Positions 51,049 to 59,918 of a DNA stretch of 64,000 nucleotides are shown here, one piece after another. The translations under genes were made by a program, and so were the position numbers. Position 1 is the first letter of the stretch. Every line of letters begins with the position of its first letter. Below the pieces are notes generated by a model. It saw only the letters and a program-made list of their open reading frames with translations. It made no database searches and was not told where the DNA came from. The DNA lies in assembly GCF_004745865.1 (NCBI RefSeq), contig NZ_SRKZ01000003.1, positions 62,001-126,000 on the forward strand, given 5' to 3'. This stretch comes from Hymenobacter wooponensis. GTDB lineage: Bacteria > Bacteroidota > Bacteroidia > Cytophagales > Hymenobacteraceae.

Positions 51049-53349
51049 TTAACTGCGCACCGCGCGCAGTTGCTTTTTCAAAGTATCTATACGGGCTTGT
51101 GCTTCGTCAATGCGGCCTTGGTACTCTTCACGAAGCTGACCTGCATTCTTTGAACGCGCGAAAAACTCTAAGTTGGTTCTGAGGGTAGAGATGTCATTCT
51201 CTAACTCGTTGATTTCTCGGCGCAGTAGTTGTTCTTTTTTGTAGAGCTGCTGTTGCGAGTCGGGTGCTGACTTGAGCCGTTCTATCTGGAGGTTGAATAG
51301 TAGCTCAGTACGCTCAGCATAGGAGAGGCCAGGCACTGTGTCTAGATATTTGGCCATTAGCAACTGAAATTTCTCCTCGGTGCGCTCATTGCCTTTTCCA
51401 GAGCCAGTGTCAAAGCTCCGCCACTCGCTCACTTGCTGGCGGAAGCCTTCTATGGAGCCGGGTGCATCAGCAGATAAGGCCGCTACAGCTTCGGCGATTT
51501 TATCCAAGTGCTGAACTTGCTCGCGGCTGGCTTGCTGAGCGTGCTGCTCACGTTGGCGCACTTCCTCCTTCTTACGGTCAAAGAAAGAGTCACATGCCGT
51601 GCGGAAGCGGTTCCAGACTTTGTCGGACTGCTTTTCTGGGACGCGGCCAATGAGCTTCCACTCTTTCTGCAGGCGGATGACGGTTTCACGGGCTTCCTCC
51701 CAATTGGGATTCACCAAGGCCGCTTCAGCTTGCTCGCACAAATCGAGCTTGCGCTTTAGATTCGTGTTCTTTTCTTCGTCGAGAGCCTTGAAGAATTGAT
51801 TTTTGCGCTGGAAGAACCCCTTGTAAGCTCCCCAGAACTGCTTGTTCATTTGTTCCGCTTTCTCGCGAGGAACCAGGCCGGCGGCGTCCCATTCTTCTTT
51901 GAGCTTCTGAAGCTCGTCGGTCTTGGCGCGCCACTCGTTTACCCGTTCAGTCTGGAATTCGCCGAAGGGTTGCAACTGGGCTAGTAGTGCCGTTTTACGT
52001 TCCAGATTAGCATTCTCTTGAGCGGAGCGGCTGGTTAGAAACTCTTTCTTCCGGTCGTGCACTTTCTCTGATGCCTGCAGAAAGCGCTGCCACAAGGCTT
52101 CACGCTGCTCGTTTGGTACTGGGCCGATGTGTTTCCACTCCTCATGCAGCTGGCGTAGCTCCTGTAAGGCCTTGTTAATGCTAGGCTGCTGTTGGAGTGC
52201 TTCTGCGCGCGTGATCAGTCCTTCCTTGGCCTCCTGGTTCCGGCGGCGGTCAAGTTCCTTCATCTCGAAGAACAGGCCCCGGTTGTTGTAGAAGATATCA
52301 AGTAGCGCGTGGTAGCTGTTCCAGAGCTCCTGAGTGTCCTTCTGGGGAACAGGGCCAGTAGCCTTCCAATCGTTTTGAAGGGCTTTGATGCGGGTAGAGC
52401 TATCCTTGGTTTCCGCTGACTCTACTAATTGGCGGAGCTGCGAGAGTAGGTACTGCTTGTGCGCGAGATTTTTGGCACGCTGCTCATCTTCAGCCTTGGC
52501 ATCGCGGACGCGGCTGTCGCGAAAGTCCTGGAAGGCTTTGGTTAACTCCTGATAACCGGTGGGACCAGCATATGCGAAATCTTCGCCAGTATTGCCTGCT
52601 TCCGTGAACCGTTGCTTGGCTGCTGCCCTGTCGTTCTGGATTTGGGTTTCGTATTGGCGCTGCAGGTCAAAAATCTGCTTACGGTTCTGGCGTGCATCTG
52701 GGCGCTGCAGCAAGGATTGCAGGTAGGTGGTTTGCGCGGCCAGGTCAAGGGTGGCGAAGTCCGGAGCCGAGGCGTCTGGAACGTATTCCTCCTCGTCATC
52801 TGTGGCAGCGGCATCGGAGGAGGTGTGCAGCGAGGCTACCGAGGGCGCTTGCTCCAGGGCCTTATCCAAATTTTCATCGGCGCTTACCTCTACAACGGGT
52901 TTTACGTGAGGAGCTTCGTCTTCGGGAGCAACTGCTTCTGCTGAAGCGCCCGGCGCGGTGGTGCCGTAGTGGGCTAGGGAACGGGCCTCGCCAGCAGAGT
53001 GAGCATCGGCGGCTTGGGCTGGTGCTGGTGCGTGGCTGACCGATTCCGAGGTTGCTGCCTGCTCAGATGAAGGCGCTACCGTAGGCTCAGCGGTACCGGC
53101 ACCACTGGGTTCAGGGGCGATGGATGGTACATCTTGGGTAGGCCGCTCGGTAATATCCTCGGGGGCAACGGGAGTTGCGGAAGTGCTGTTTGCCGGACCA
53201 GAGGACTCGGCGGGAGGGGTGGTAACTTCGTTTGCGGGATCCTGCTTGGCGTTGATTTCATCCAGACGTCGCTCCAGAATACTCATCGGCGACTCGGAGG
53301 CCTCATCATTGGCGTTGGTAGGGACGGTGTTATCGTTTTCAGGTAGCAT
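51049..53349 (-). CDS. DUF349 protein, large coiled-coil
   Basis: 766 residues from the ATG at 53349. A long Pro/Ala/Glu-rich low-complexity N-terminus (to about 200) is followed by four or five DUF349 repeats of about 75 residues, each with the pattern 'LQ..WK.iGPVP......lW.rF......ff..rk' (seen as 'LQNDWKATGPVPQKD', 'LHEEWKHIGPVPNEQ', 'LKEEWDAAGLVPREK', 'LQKEWKLIGRVPEKQ'), and a helical C-terminus. The family is widespread in Bacteroidota; function is not settled. Downstream of yqgE on the same strand with a 43-nt gap, so probably one operon. Confidence 0.88.
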   Translation of the reverse strand: MLPENDNTVPTNANDEASESPMSILERRLDEINAKQDPANEVTTPPAESSGPANSTSATPVAPEDITERPTQDVPSIAPEPSGAGTAEPTVAPSSEQAATSESVSHAPAPAQAADAHSAGEARSLAHYGTTAPGASAEAVAPEDEAPHVKPVVEVSADENLDKALEQAPSVASLHTSSDAAATDDEEEYVPDASAPDFATLDLAAQTTYLQSLLQRPDARQNRKQIFDLQRQYETQIQNDRAAAKQRFTEAGNTGEDFAYAGPTGYQELTKAFQDFRDSRVRDAKAEDEQRAKNLAHKQYLLSQLRQLVESAETKDSSTRIKALQNDWKATGPVPQKDTQELWNSYHALLDIFYNNRGLFFEMKELDRRRNQEAKEGLITRAEALQQQPSINKALQELRQLHEEWKHIGPVPNEQREALWQRFLQASEKVHDRKKEFLTSRSAQENANLERKTALLAQLQPFGEFQTERVNEWRAKTDELQKLKEEWDAAGLVPREKAEQMNKQFWGAYKGFFQRKNQFFKALDEEKNTNLKRKLDLCEQAEAALVNPNWEEARETVIRLQKEWKLIGRVPEKQSDKVWNRFRTACDSFFDRKKEEVRQREQHAQQASREQVQHLDKIAEAVAALSADAPGSIEGFRQQVSEWRSFDTGSGKGNERTEEKFQLLMAKYLDTVPGLSYAERTELLFNLQIERLKSAPDSQQQLYKKEQLLRREINELENDISTLRTNLEFFARSKNAGQLREEYQGRIDEAQARIDTLKKQLRAVRS

Positions 53350-53392
53350 AATATTCAAGGGAGAAAGGCCCAGAAGTGGGCAGTGGGCGCGA

Positions 53393-53959
53393 TTAGTTCA
53401 GACGCGGGTCTGTGGGGTAGTTGGACAACATACGGAAGCGGCCCCCTTTTTCGCGCAATATCGACTGCCAGAAAGCATCGTTATCCAAAGTAAATACTTT
53501 CCCGGCAGCATTAGAGTGCACAATCCAAACATTTTCCCGTACTTCTTCGGCTAGCTGACCGGCAGTCCAGCCAGAGTAGCCAACGTACAAACGCACCTCT
53601 TCAGAGGGGGTTGGATCAGTTTGTAACTCTTCAATTAACTGCCGGAAGTCGCCACCCCAGTATACGTCCTGGCCGAGGGCTACAGCGTGGGGCAGATCGG
53701 CGCGACGGTGCAGGTAGTGCAGCGTATCAGGCTGCACCGGGCCACCTAGGCCTAGGGGTATGCGGGCGGCGGGCAAGGCATCTCCGCCTGGTAATTCCAG
53801 CACATCGCCTAGCTGCAAGGAAGCCGGACGGTTGAGGACCAGCCCGAACGACCCTTCTTCTTCGGAGTGGCTGCATAGCAGTACCACTGTTCGCTCAAAG
53901 TTGGGGTCGCCGAGAAAAGGCTGCGATATCAGCAAGCTACCAGATTGAAGGCGAGGCAT
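53393..53959 (-). CDS. YqgE/AlgH family protein
   Basis: 188 residues. Blocks 'GSLLISQPFLGDPNFERTVV', 'GSFGLVLNRPASLQLGDVL', 'GGPVQPDTLHYLHRR' and 'YVGYSGWTAGQLAEEV' define the family (UPF0301). Cytoplasmic; molecular role unproven. Start at the ATG at 53959 gives the usual N-terminus. Leads the DUF349 gene. Confidence 0.92.
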   Translation of the reverse strand: MPRLQSGSLLISQPFLGDPNFERTVVLLCSHSEEEGSFGLVLNRPASLQLGDVLELPGGDALPAARIPLGLGGPVQPDTLHYLHRRADLPHAVALGQDVYWGGDFRQLIEELQTDPTPSEEVRLYVGYSGWTAGQLAEEVRENVWIVHSNAAGKVFTLDNDAFWQSILREKGGRFRMLSNYPTDPRLN

Positions 53960-54318
53960 CGGAGAAGGTGATTGGTTGATGGAGGGTAAAGGGGAACGAA
54001 GAGAGCGAAGAGGGCAGTATAGTAACCCTTTTAGCAGTAAGTGCTCCCTTGGAAGAGATTGGTGCGGCGTGATTCTTTGGGAGTACGTTAGGCAGGGGGG
54101 CGCGGGTTCCGTTGGGCATTCGTATTGTACTACCTTTCGGCTCTTTCTGCAGTTCAGACTGCTGCCAGTTACCTCCGTGAAGCACGTATTGCACGCCGGT
54201 TAGGTAGCAGCTTCGCGTCAGACGCTTATTTTTACCCCAGTTTCACAGGAAGTAGTTGGGCTCATACCCCAGCTACTTCCGCCTGGCATGTTGCCTTTAC
54301 GCCTATTTCTGCCTTTCC
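53960..54318. other. Intergenic region between yqgE and pdxH
   Basis: About 360 bp between divergent genes. No gene seen. A hairpin at 54249-54281 (GGAAGTAG..GGG / CCC..CTACTTCC) lies 38 nt before the pdxH start and could form in its leader. Confidence 0.45.
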
Positions 54319-54969
54319 ATGATTGATCCTCAACTTGCTGACCTGCGCAAAACGTACGCCCAGCGGACGCTCACCGAAGCCGATGTGCAGCCAGATGCCG
54401 TGCGGCAGTTTCGTGCTTGGCTAGATGAGGCCATCAGTGCGCAAGTAGAGGAGCCTACCGCTCTCACGTTAGCTACGGTAAGTGAAGCCGGGCAGCCTTC
54501 TGCCCGCGTTGTGCTGCTTAAAGGGCTGCCAGACGATGCGGGGTTCCTCTTCTTTACCAACTACGATTCCCGCAAAGGGCAGGAACTGGCAACCGGCGCC
54601 TTAGCGGCTATGACGTTCTTCTGGCCGGCGCTGGAACGCCAAGTGCGGGTGGAAGGGCGCGTAGAGAAGGCGCCCGAAGAGCTATCCACGGAATACTTTC
54701 AGAGCCGCCCCCGGGCTAGTCAGGTGGGAGCCTGGGCATCGCCCCAGAGTCAGCCGATTCAGAGTAGGGAAGAGCTGGAGCAGCGGGAGCACGAAGTGGA
54801 AGCTCGCTTTGCAGGGCAAGAGCCACTGCCTCGCCCAGACCATTGGGGTGGTTACATCCTGCGGCCGCAACGCATTGAGTTCTGGCAGGGGAGGCCTAGC
54901 CGTTTGCACGACCGGATTGTGTATGAAATGCATGGGCTAGGCTGGACTATTTCGCGCCTGGCTCCCTAA
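54319..54969 (+). CDS. pdxH: Pyridoxamine/pyridoxine 5'-phosphate oxidase
   Basis: 216 residues. FMN enzyme that oxidises PNP or PMP to pyridoxal 5'-phosphate. Family blocks: '[16 protein letters not shown]', '[19 protein letters not shown]', '[14 protein letters not shown]', '[18 protein letters not shown]' and the C-terminal '[17 protein letters not shown]' with the substrate-binding Arg and His. The ATG at 54319 gives the standard N-terminus. GTGGCCTAG occurs right after the stop. Confidence 0.95.
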   Translation: MIDPQLADLRKTYAQRTLTEADVQPDAVRQFRAWLDEAISAQVEEPTALTLATVSEAGQPSARVVLLKGLPDDAGFLFFTNYDSRKGQELATGALAAMTFFWPALERQVRVEGRVEKAPEELSTEYFQSRPRASQVGAWASPQSQPIQSREELEQREHEVEARFAGQEPLPRPDHWGGYILRPQRIEFWQGRPSRLHDRIVYEMHGLGWTISRLAP

Positions 54970-55071
54970 TAGTGGCCTAGAGCAGTAGGCTGAGCTCTTC
55001 GGAGCGGAGGAGTGCTGTTCCGCCGGCCTTACTAGGCCACTCCCGTTCCCTTTTACTTTACTCCCTTTTAA

Positions 55072-56394
55072 GTGGCCGAAATCCAACCCGTGCGCGGCTG
55101 GCGCTACAACTCGGAATTGAGTCAGCAAATTGATGCCTACGTTTCTCCGCTCTTCGACGTGGTTTCGGCGAAGCAGCGGGAGGCACTCTACCAGAATCCG
55201 CTCAATAGCATTCATCTATCAGTGCCACGGGGGGAGGATGCTGCCGGTGCGGCGCGCCAGCGGCTGCAGGAGTGGCAGCAAAGCGGCGTGCTGCGGCAGG
55301 ATGAGCTGCCCGGTATCTACGTGTATTATCAGTACTTCCGGCTACCCGGCAGCACCCGCGAATACTGCCGAAAAGGCTTTATGTGCCACATCAGGGCCTA
55401 CGACTGGGCCGAAAACGTGGTATTGCGCCATGAGAACACGCTGCCGGCTTCCGTAAATGACCGTGCTGAGCTGCTGAGCCGGATGGAGTTCCAGACCAGC
55501 GCTACCCACGGCCTATACCGCGATGATACCTTTGAGTTGGAGCAATACATGGATGAGGCCATGCAAAACCCGCTCTACCAAACTGAGGAAGACTATCAGG
55601 GTGCCCGTGATGTGCTGGCCGTGATTCAGGATGTACACATCATTCGGCGGTTTCAGCAAGTGTTGGAAGCGCGGGAGGTTATTCTGGCCGACGGGCACCA
55701 CCGTTATGAGGGGTCGTTAACTTACCGGCAGGCGCGCCGCCTGGCAGCCGGAGAGGCCTACACGGGGGAGGAAGCGTGGAATTTTCACCTGATGTACCTC
55801 ACCAACGCGGCTGCCGACGACCTGCGCATTCTGCCCACGCACCGCCTAGTGCTGCAACTACCAGAAGGGCTTTCTACCGAAGAGCTGCTGACCCGCTTAA
55901 CGCCCTACTTTACGGTGCTGACGCTGGATGACCCCTATGGTTTGCCCGAGCGAATTGCCGGTAAGCCCTGGGCTTTCGGACTGTATTTGGGCGAGGGGCA
56001 GGCCTACAAGATTCGGCTGCGGCCCGAAGCGCACGCCCTGCTCGACTGGCCTACCACCCCCGAAGTAAAGAACCTTGACCTCACGGTGCTGCACTTTTTT
56101 GTGTTGGAAAAGGTGTTGGGTATTGTGGGGCAGGAGGCGCAACGGCAGTGGGCCGGAGTGGCCTACGTGCGTAACTTCCCCGAGTGCCTTACCCGGGTGG
56201 ACCGGGGCGAGGCGCGGGCGGCCTTCATTACGAACGAAGTCACGATGGAGGAAGTGGAGCGTGTCTGCCACTCCGGGGCCGTGATGCCGCCCAAATCCAC
56301 GTTCTTTTATCCTAAAACTATTGGCGGATTTCTCTTCACCAGTATCCGCGACTCTGAAACTGAACATCCCTTTTATGCCGTTTTCCGCTCCTGA
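55072..56394 (+). CDS. DUF1015 family protein
   Basis: 440 residues from a GTG at 55072. 'VRGWRYNSELSQQIDAYVSP' then 'FDVVSAKQREALYQNPLNSI', 'YQYFRLPGSTREYCRKGFMC', 'HENTLPASVNDRAELLSRM' and 'ILADGHHRYEGSLTYRQARR' are the conserved blocks of DUF1015 (putative HTH/ParB-nuclease-like fold, proposed CTP or phosphate-ester binding). The His-His-Arg-Tyr block is intact. Often found beside serine/phosphoserine pathway genes in other taxa, not here. Overlaps maf by 20 nt. Confidence 0.9.
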   Translation: MAEIQPVRGWRYNSELSQQIDAYVSPLFDVVSAKQREALYQNPLNSIHLSVPRGEDAAGAARQRLQEWQQSGVLRQDELPGIYVYYQYFRLPGSTREYCRKGFMCHIRAYDWAENVVLRHENTLPASVNDRAELLSRMEFQTSATHGLYRDDTFELEQYMDEAMQNPLYQTEEDYQGARDVLAVIQDVHIIRRFQQVLEAREVILADGHHRYEGSLTYRQARRLAAGEAYTGEEAWNFHLMYLTNAAADDLRILPTHRLVLQLPEGLSTEELLTRLTPYFTVLTLDDPYGLPERIAGKPWAFGLYLGEGQAYKIRLRPEAHALLDWPTTPEVKNLDLTVLHFFVLEKVLGIVGQEAQRQWAGVAYVRNFPECLTRVDRGEARAAFITNEVTMEEVERVCHSGAVMPPKSTFFYPKTIGGFLFTSIRDSETEHPFYAVFRS

Positions 56395-56986
56395 CTCTTC
56401 CTTGGTTCGGCCGCGCTTGGTGCTGGCTTCCAACTCGCCCCGGCGGCGGCAGCTGCTTACCGATCTGGGAGTGGCCTACGAGGTGCGGCTGCGTGAGGTA
56501 GATGAATCTTTCCCGCCGCACCTAGTGCGCGCGGAAGTAGCCGAATACCTGGCCGCGCATAAAGCCTCTGCCTACGCCTCGGATTTGGCCCCCGATGAAC
56601 TCGTGCTTACAGCCGACACGATTGTATGCCTTGATGATGACGTGCTGAACAAGCCCGCCGATGCGGCCGAAGCTGTGCAGATGCTGCAGCGCCTGCAGGG
56701 CCGGGCTCATGACGTGTACACTGGCGTATGCTTGCTAGCCGGCGACGGGCGCCGCGTAGTATTCTCTGACCAGACGCGGGTGTACTTCCGCCCGCTGTCC
56801 CTCGCCGAAATTGAGCACTACGTAACGCAATACCATCCCCTGGACAAAGCAGGCGCCTATGGGGCGCAAGATTGGATTGGCATGGTGGCCGTGACGCGCC
56901 TAGAAGGTTCCTACTTCAATGTAATGGGCCTGCCGGTGCACCGCGTGTGGGAGGAACTGGAGAAATTGGGCGCGGTAGGCCTGTAA
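56375..56986 (+). CDS. maf: Maf-type nucleoside triphosphate pyrophosphatase
   Basis: 203 residues. Hydrolyses dTTP/UTP or modified nucleotides to the monophosphate. 'LVLASNSPRRRQLLTDLG' is the nucleotide-binding loop; 'VDESFP', 'AHKASAY', 'LTADTIVCLDDDVLNKP' carry the catalytic acids; 'DKAGAYGAQDWIGMVAV' and 'GSYFNVMGLPV' follow. The YhdE/YceF subgroup cannot be fixed with certainty; the DTIV..KP pattern fits the dTTP/UTP (YhdE) type. Start ATG 56375 overlaps the DUF1015 gene in another frame: translational coupling. Confidence 0.93.
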   Translation: MPFSAPDSSLVRPRLVLASNSPRRRQLLTDLGVAYEVRLREVDESFPPHLVRAEVAEYLAAHKASAYASDLAPDELVLTADTIVCLDDDVLNKPADAAEAVQMLQRLQGRAHDVYTGVCLLAGDGRRVVFSDQTRVYFRPLSLAEIEHYVTQYHPLDKAGAYGAQDWIGMVAVTRLEGSYFNVMGLPVHRVWEELEKLGAVGL

Positions 56987-57011
56987 AAAGCCAGCAGCAA
57001 GCCTGCTCCGT

Positions 57012-57407
57012 CTACTCTAACCGCTTCAGTAAGTCTTGCTGGGTTTGTTGCCACTGGGGCAGTTCTTTCGAGTCCTGCCACAAATCCAGCAGCTCCGAGC
57101 GCTTGAGCACGGCTTCTACGGCCCGGCGGGCCAGCTCGGTTAGTTCATCTTCGTCGCTTACATCGAGCTCATCAGCCAGCTCGAGCATATCGTCGGGGAA
57201 GTCAGCGCTGGGCTGTCCTTGCCAGGCGGCTACAATTTCAGCGGCGGCCAGGGCCTGGGCAGCCACATCGGCCTCCACATAGCCTTCCTCTTCGGCAGCA
57301 GTAATCAGGGCCTCGAGCAACACCACTTCGTTGGGGTCGTCGGCAAAATCAGCCAGAAAATCTGCTGCGTCGTCGTTATCGAAATTGCGGAAGCCAGAGG
57401 TGCCCAT
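57012..57407 (-). CDS. DUF4259 domain protein (second copy)
   Basis: 131 residues: 'MGTSGFRNFDNDDAADFLAD' at the N-terminus and 'AAQALAAAEIVAAWQGQPSA' in the middle, the same blocks as 7102-7491. More acidic than its paralogue. Function unknown. Confidence 0.8.
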   Translation of the reverse strand: MGTSGFRNFDNDDAADFLADFADDPNEVVLLEALITAAEEEGYVEADVAAQALAAAEIVAAWQGQPSADFPDDMLELADELDVSDEDELTELARRAVEAVLKRSELLDLWQDSKELPQWQQTQQDLLKRLE

Positions 57408-57446
57408 ACGTGCTTAGTCAATATGTGAGTGCACAAAGATAGGAGT

Positions 57447-57490
57447 GAAGCCCGGAGGGAAGTGGCCTAGGCCACTTCCCTCCGGGCTTC
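57447..57490. terminator. 44-bp perfect palindrome, terminator-type
   Basis: GAAGCCCGGAGGGAAGTGGC continues into its exact complement with the 14-mer GTGGCCTAGGCCAC at the centre. It lies between two minus-strand genes, 20 nt past the flavin reductase stop. Confidence 0.75.
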
Positions 57491-57509
57491 GTAGCTAGTT
57501 GGCAGCTCT

Positions 57510-58151
57510 CTAGGCCAGGGGGAGTTCGGGCATGGGCTGATTGGGGCGGGCGTACCCATAGCGGGCCTGAGCAGTGGCAGTGTGGTAGGTATCAAGACCG
57601 GAAAGGCACACGCTGTCGGCAGCGGGAAGGTTCAGGGAGCCATCGGGTCGCATTACGTCATCGGCCAAATACAACTGCACGACGCGGCCAATGAGCAGAA
57701 TGGTGCCGTTTATTTCAATGGGCAGCTCCTGCGCCAGCTCCAGACCCATTTGAACCCGGCTGCCTTGCACGTATGGCGCCGAAAAGTCGTCGCGGTACTC
57801 GGGGGTGAGTCCACAGGCTTCAAATTCTGATACTTCCCGGGGGAAGTTAGCCGAGGTGTAGTGCGCCTCGCGCATGATGCCGCTGTGCACATGATTAATA
57901 GTGTACCGGCCGGTAGCCTGGATATTTTCGTAGGTGTGACGCGGCACGCTGGCTGGGCGCATTACAAAGCCAATCAGGGCCGGATTTGAACCCAGATGTA
58001 CTACTGAGCTGATTACGGCTAAGTTGGTGGCTCCATCGGGGGCGGCCGTTCCTACTAAGTTGGCGGGTTTGTAGCCGGTTACGGAGTTAACCAGGTTGAG
58101 GCGGAATACTTTTTCCAGACCAGCGAGGTCATCGGCGGTGAAATGCGGCAT
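57510..58151 (-). CDS. Flavin reductase family (FMN-binding) protein
   Basis: 213 residues. 'LVNSVTGYKPANLVGTAAPD' with 'TNLAVISSVVHLGSNPALIG' is the FMN-binding split-barrel signature; 'TYENIQATGRYTINHVH' and 'SGIMREAHYTSANFPREVSE' follow as in the DIM6/NTAB group. Cytoplasmic NAD(P)H:flavin oxidoreductase or a related flavoprotein; partner unknown. The stop codon TAG is in CTAGGCC. Confidence 0.88.
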   Translation of the reverse strand: MPHFTADDLAGLEKVFRLNLVNSVTGYKPANLVGTAAPDGATNLAVISSVVHLGSNPALIGFVMRPASVPRHTYENIQATGRYTINHVHSGIMREAHYTSANFPREVSEFEACGLTPEYRDDFSAPYVQGSRVQMGLELAQELPIEINGTILLIGRVVQLYLADDVMRPDGSLNLPAADSVCLSGLDTYHTATAQARYGYARPNQPMPELPLA

Positions 58152-58203
58152 GAGGGCAGGGCAAAATGTGTCAGAGATACAAGCAAGTCGCGACCTTTGC
58201 CAG

Positions 58204-58815
58204 ATGTTTCAATTTTTGTTTCGACGGCGCGCCTGGCTGGAGCCGGCCCTGTACCTGGCTATCGCGCTAGGCCTGTACTTCAGCGGGTGGCACACCGAGG
58301 TGTTGGGCCGAGTGCAGCAGGGGCTGCTCAGCACTGGTTTGTGGCAGCCGCAACTCAGTGCGCCTAAGGCAGCCGGCCGCACCGCCTCTGCATCCGATAA
58401 TTTCAATTTGCTGCTATTGCCCCTAAATCAGCCTGGGCCAGCCGTGCCACTATCGCAACTGCGGGGCAAGGTAATTTTTCTCAACATCTGGGCCAGTTGG
58501 TGTCCGCCCTGCGTAGCTGAAATGCCCGATATTGTCCGGTTGGCTAAGCGCACTAACCCCGACAGTGTCGCCTTTGTGCTGCTTTCGCTGGATCAGAACC
58601 CAGAAAAAGCGCGTCGTTTTCTTTCTCGGCGAGGTATTACGGTGCCCGCCTATTCGCCGGGCTCTCCATTACCAACTGCTTATCAAACGGCTGGCATTCC
58701 GGCCACTTTTATTATTTCTCCTGCTGGTAAAATCATTGGCTCACACGAAGGCATGGCCAAGTATGATACCCCCGAGATCCTAGGCCTGTTGCGCCGCTGG
58801 CAGAAACAGAAGTAG
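58204..58815 (+). CDS. TlpA-like membrane-anchored thioredoxin-fold protein
   Basis: 203 residues. N-terminal membrane anchor (about 12-27, 'EPALYLAIALGLYFSGW'), a linker, then a thioredoxin-fold domain with 'GKVIFLNIWASWCPPCVAEM' (CxxC with Pro-Pro), 'SLDQNPEKARRFL' and cis-Pro 'GIPATFIISPAGKII'. It probably reduces or shuffles disulfides in the periplasm, as in cytochrome c maturation or general thiol redox. A GACCTTTG box lies just before the ATG. Confidence 0.88.
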   Translation: MFQFLFRRRAWLEPALYLAIALGLYFSGWHTEVLGRVQQGLLSTGLWQPQLSAPKAAGRTASASDNFNLLLLPLNQPGPAVPLSQLRGKVIFLNIWASWCPPCVAEMPDIVRLAKRTNPDSVAFVLLSLDQNPEKARRFLSRRGITVPAYSPGSPLPTAYQTAGIPATFIISPAGKIIGSHEGMAKYDTPEILGLLRRWQKQK

Positions 58816-58832
58816 GGCGTTCTAGGTGAGGG

Positions 58833-58943
58833 CTACTGCCGGGCATGGTACCAGATAGCTACTGATAAGGCGATAATGGCGATTACCACCATCAGCACGT
58901 AAATGACACGATTCTGACGGGGCTCTATCTCGTTCCTTTTCAT
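58833..58943 (-). CDS. Single-helix small membrane protein
   Basis: 36 residues: charged start MKRNEIEPRQNRV, one membrane helix ('VLMVVIAIIALSVAIWY') and HARQ. Simple N-in topology. It begins 119 nt right of the thioredoxin gene's end, convergent with it. Function unknown. Confidence 0.5.
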   Translation of the reverse strand: MKRNEIEPRQNRVIYVLMVVIAIIALSVAIWYHARQ

Positions 58944-59061
58944 AGTCTTGGAAGTTCGCGCAGCGTGCAGGTAGTTTAACACCTAGCGTGCTCACTTGTT
59001 CGAGCCTGTTTGAACCACTTGGTTTATTTTTATTAAAACCTATTTTCAAAGATTTAGATAA

Positions 59062-59123
59062 AAATAAAATACCCGTGCCTCGTATTACGCAGTTGCATAA
59101 TACGAGGCACGGGTATTTTATTT
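59062..59123 (-). terminator. Long perfect-stem terminator after fasciclin gene
   Basis: Two 26-nt arms (AAATAAAATACCCGTGCCTC.. and its exact complement) flank a 10-nt loop, with T-rich sequence on the minus-strand side, 13 nt past the stop. Confidence 0.88.
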
Positions 59124-59136
59124 GCTTATGAAATAA

Positions 59137-59709
59137 TTAGGGCATCAGGACTTTGTCGATAACGTGAATTACGCCGTTGCTTTGCGTAACGTCATATGTC
59201 GAAATAGTTGATACACCGCCTTTTTCATCCACTAGTACAATATTTTTCGGGCCGTTCATCATGGCCTTTAGCGTACCACCGCTCACGGTCTTTAAGGAGG
59301 CGGCGCCTTTGCCCGCTTTAATGGCAGCCATGATCTTATCGGAAGTCATGTTGCCAGCCACCACGTGGTAGGTCAGGATTTTGGTTAGCGTAGCTTTGCT
59401 CTCGGGCTTTACCAGGGTTTCAACGGTGCCAGCGGGCAAGGCATTGAAAGCAGCGTTAGTAGGCGCAAACACGGTAAAAGGGCCTTTCCCCTGCAGGGTT
59501 TCAACTAGGCCAGCAGCTTTCACGGCGGCTACCAGGGTGGTGTGGTCTTTAGAATTAACCGCGTTTTCAACGATGTTCTTCGTGGGGTACATTGCTTCGC
59601 CACCTACTGATACGGTGCCGGCTACCATTTTGGCTTGGGCCGAAGCCGATGTTGCGGTTGCTGCGCCCATCAGGGCTACTACTGCGAAGGAAAGCAAGTG
59701 CTTTTTCAT
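59137..59709 (-). CDS. Secreted fasciclin-domain protein
   Basis: 190 residues from the ATG at 59709. Signal peptide [20 protein letters not shown] (cleaved near SASAQ) and one FAS1 domain: '[20 protein letters not shown]', '[19 protein letters not shown]', '[14 protein letters not shown]' (the YH motif) and '[14 protein letters not shown]'. Extracellular or periplasmic adhesion-type domain; ligand unknown. Own strong terminator. Confidence 0.93.
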   Translation of the reverse strand: MKKHLLSFAVVALMGAATATSASAQAKMVAGTVSVGGEAMYPTKNIVENAVNSKDHTTLVAAVKAAGLVETLQGKGPFTVFAPTNAAFNALPAGTVETLVKPESKATLTKILTYHVVAGNMTSDKIMAAIKAGKGAASLKTVSGGTLKAMMNGPKNIVLVDEKGGVSTISTYDVTQSNGVIHVIDKVLMP

Positions 59710-59918
59710 GTGTTGTAATGAGTAAGGGGAAGGGTAGATTGGTTTATTTGAGGGCATCTACGCCACCTTACTCACTACTGGATTTAGGCGAGTTGAAATA
59801 TTTTTAAGATAATAAGTTTACTTGCTCGATAATGCCATGTTGTGTATGTGTTTAATTGAAAAAATTAGGTCGATTATTTTATGCAGTAATTGTTTGATTA
59901 GCGCTATATAAGTTATTA

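Noticed and set aside
58822..59049. 75-codon minus-strand frame
   Set aside because: It is out of frame with the better 36-residue membrane protein at 58833-58943 and has no sensible composition.
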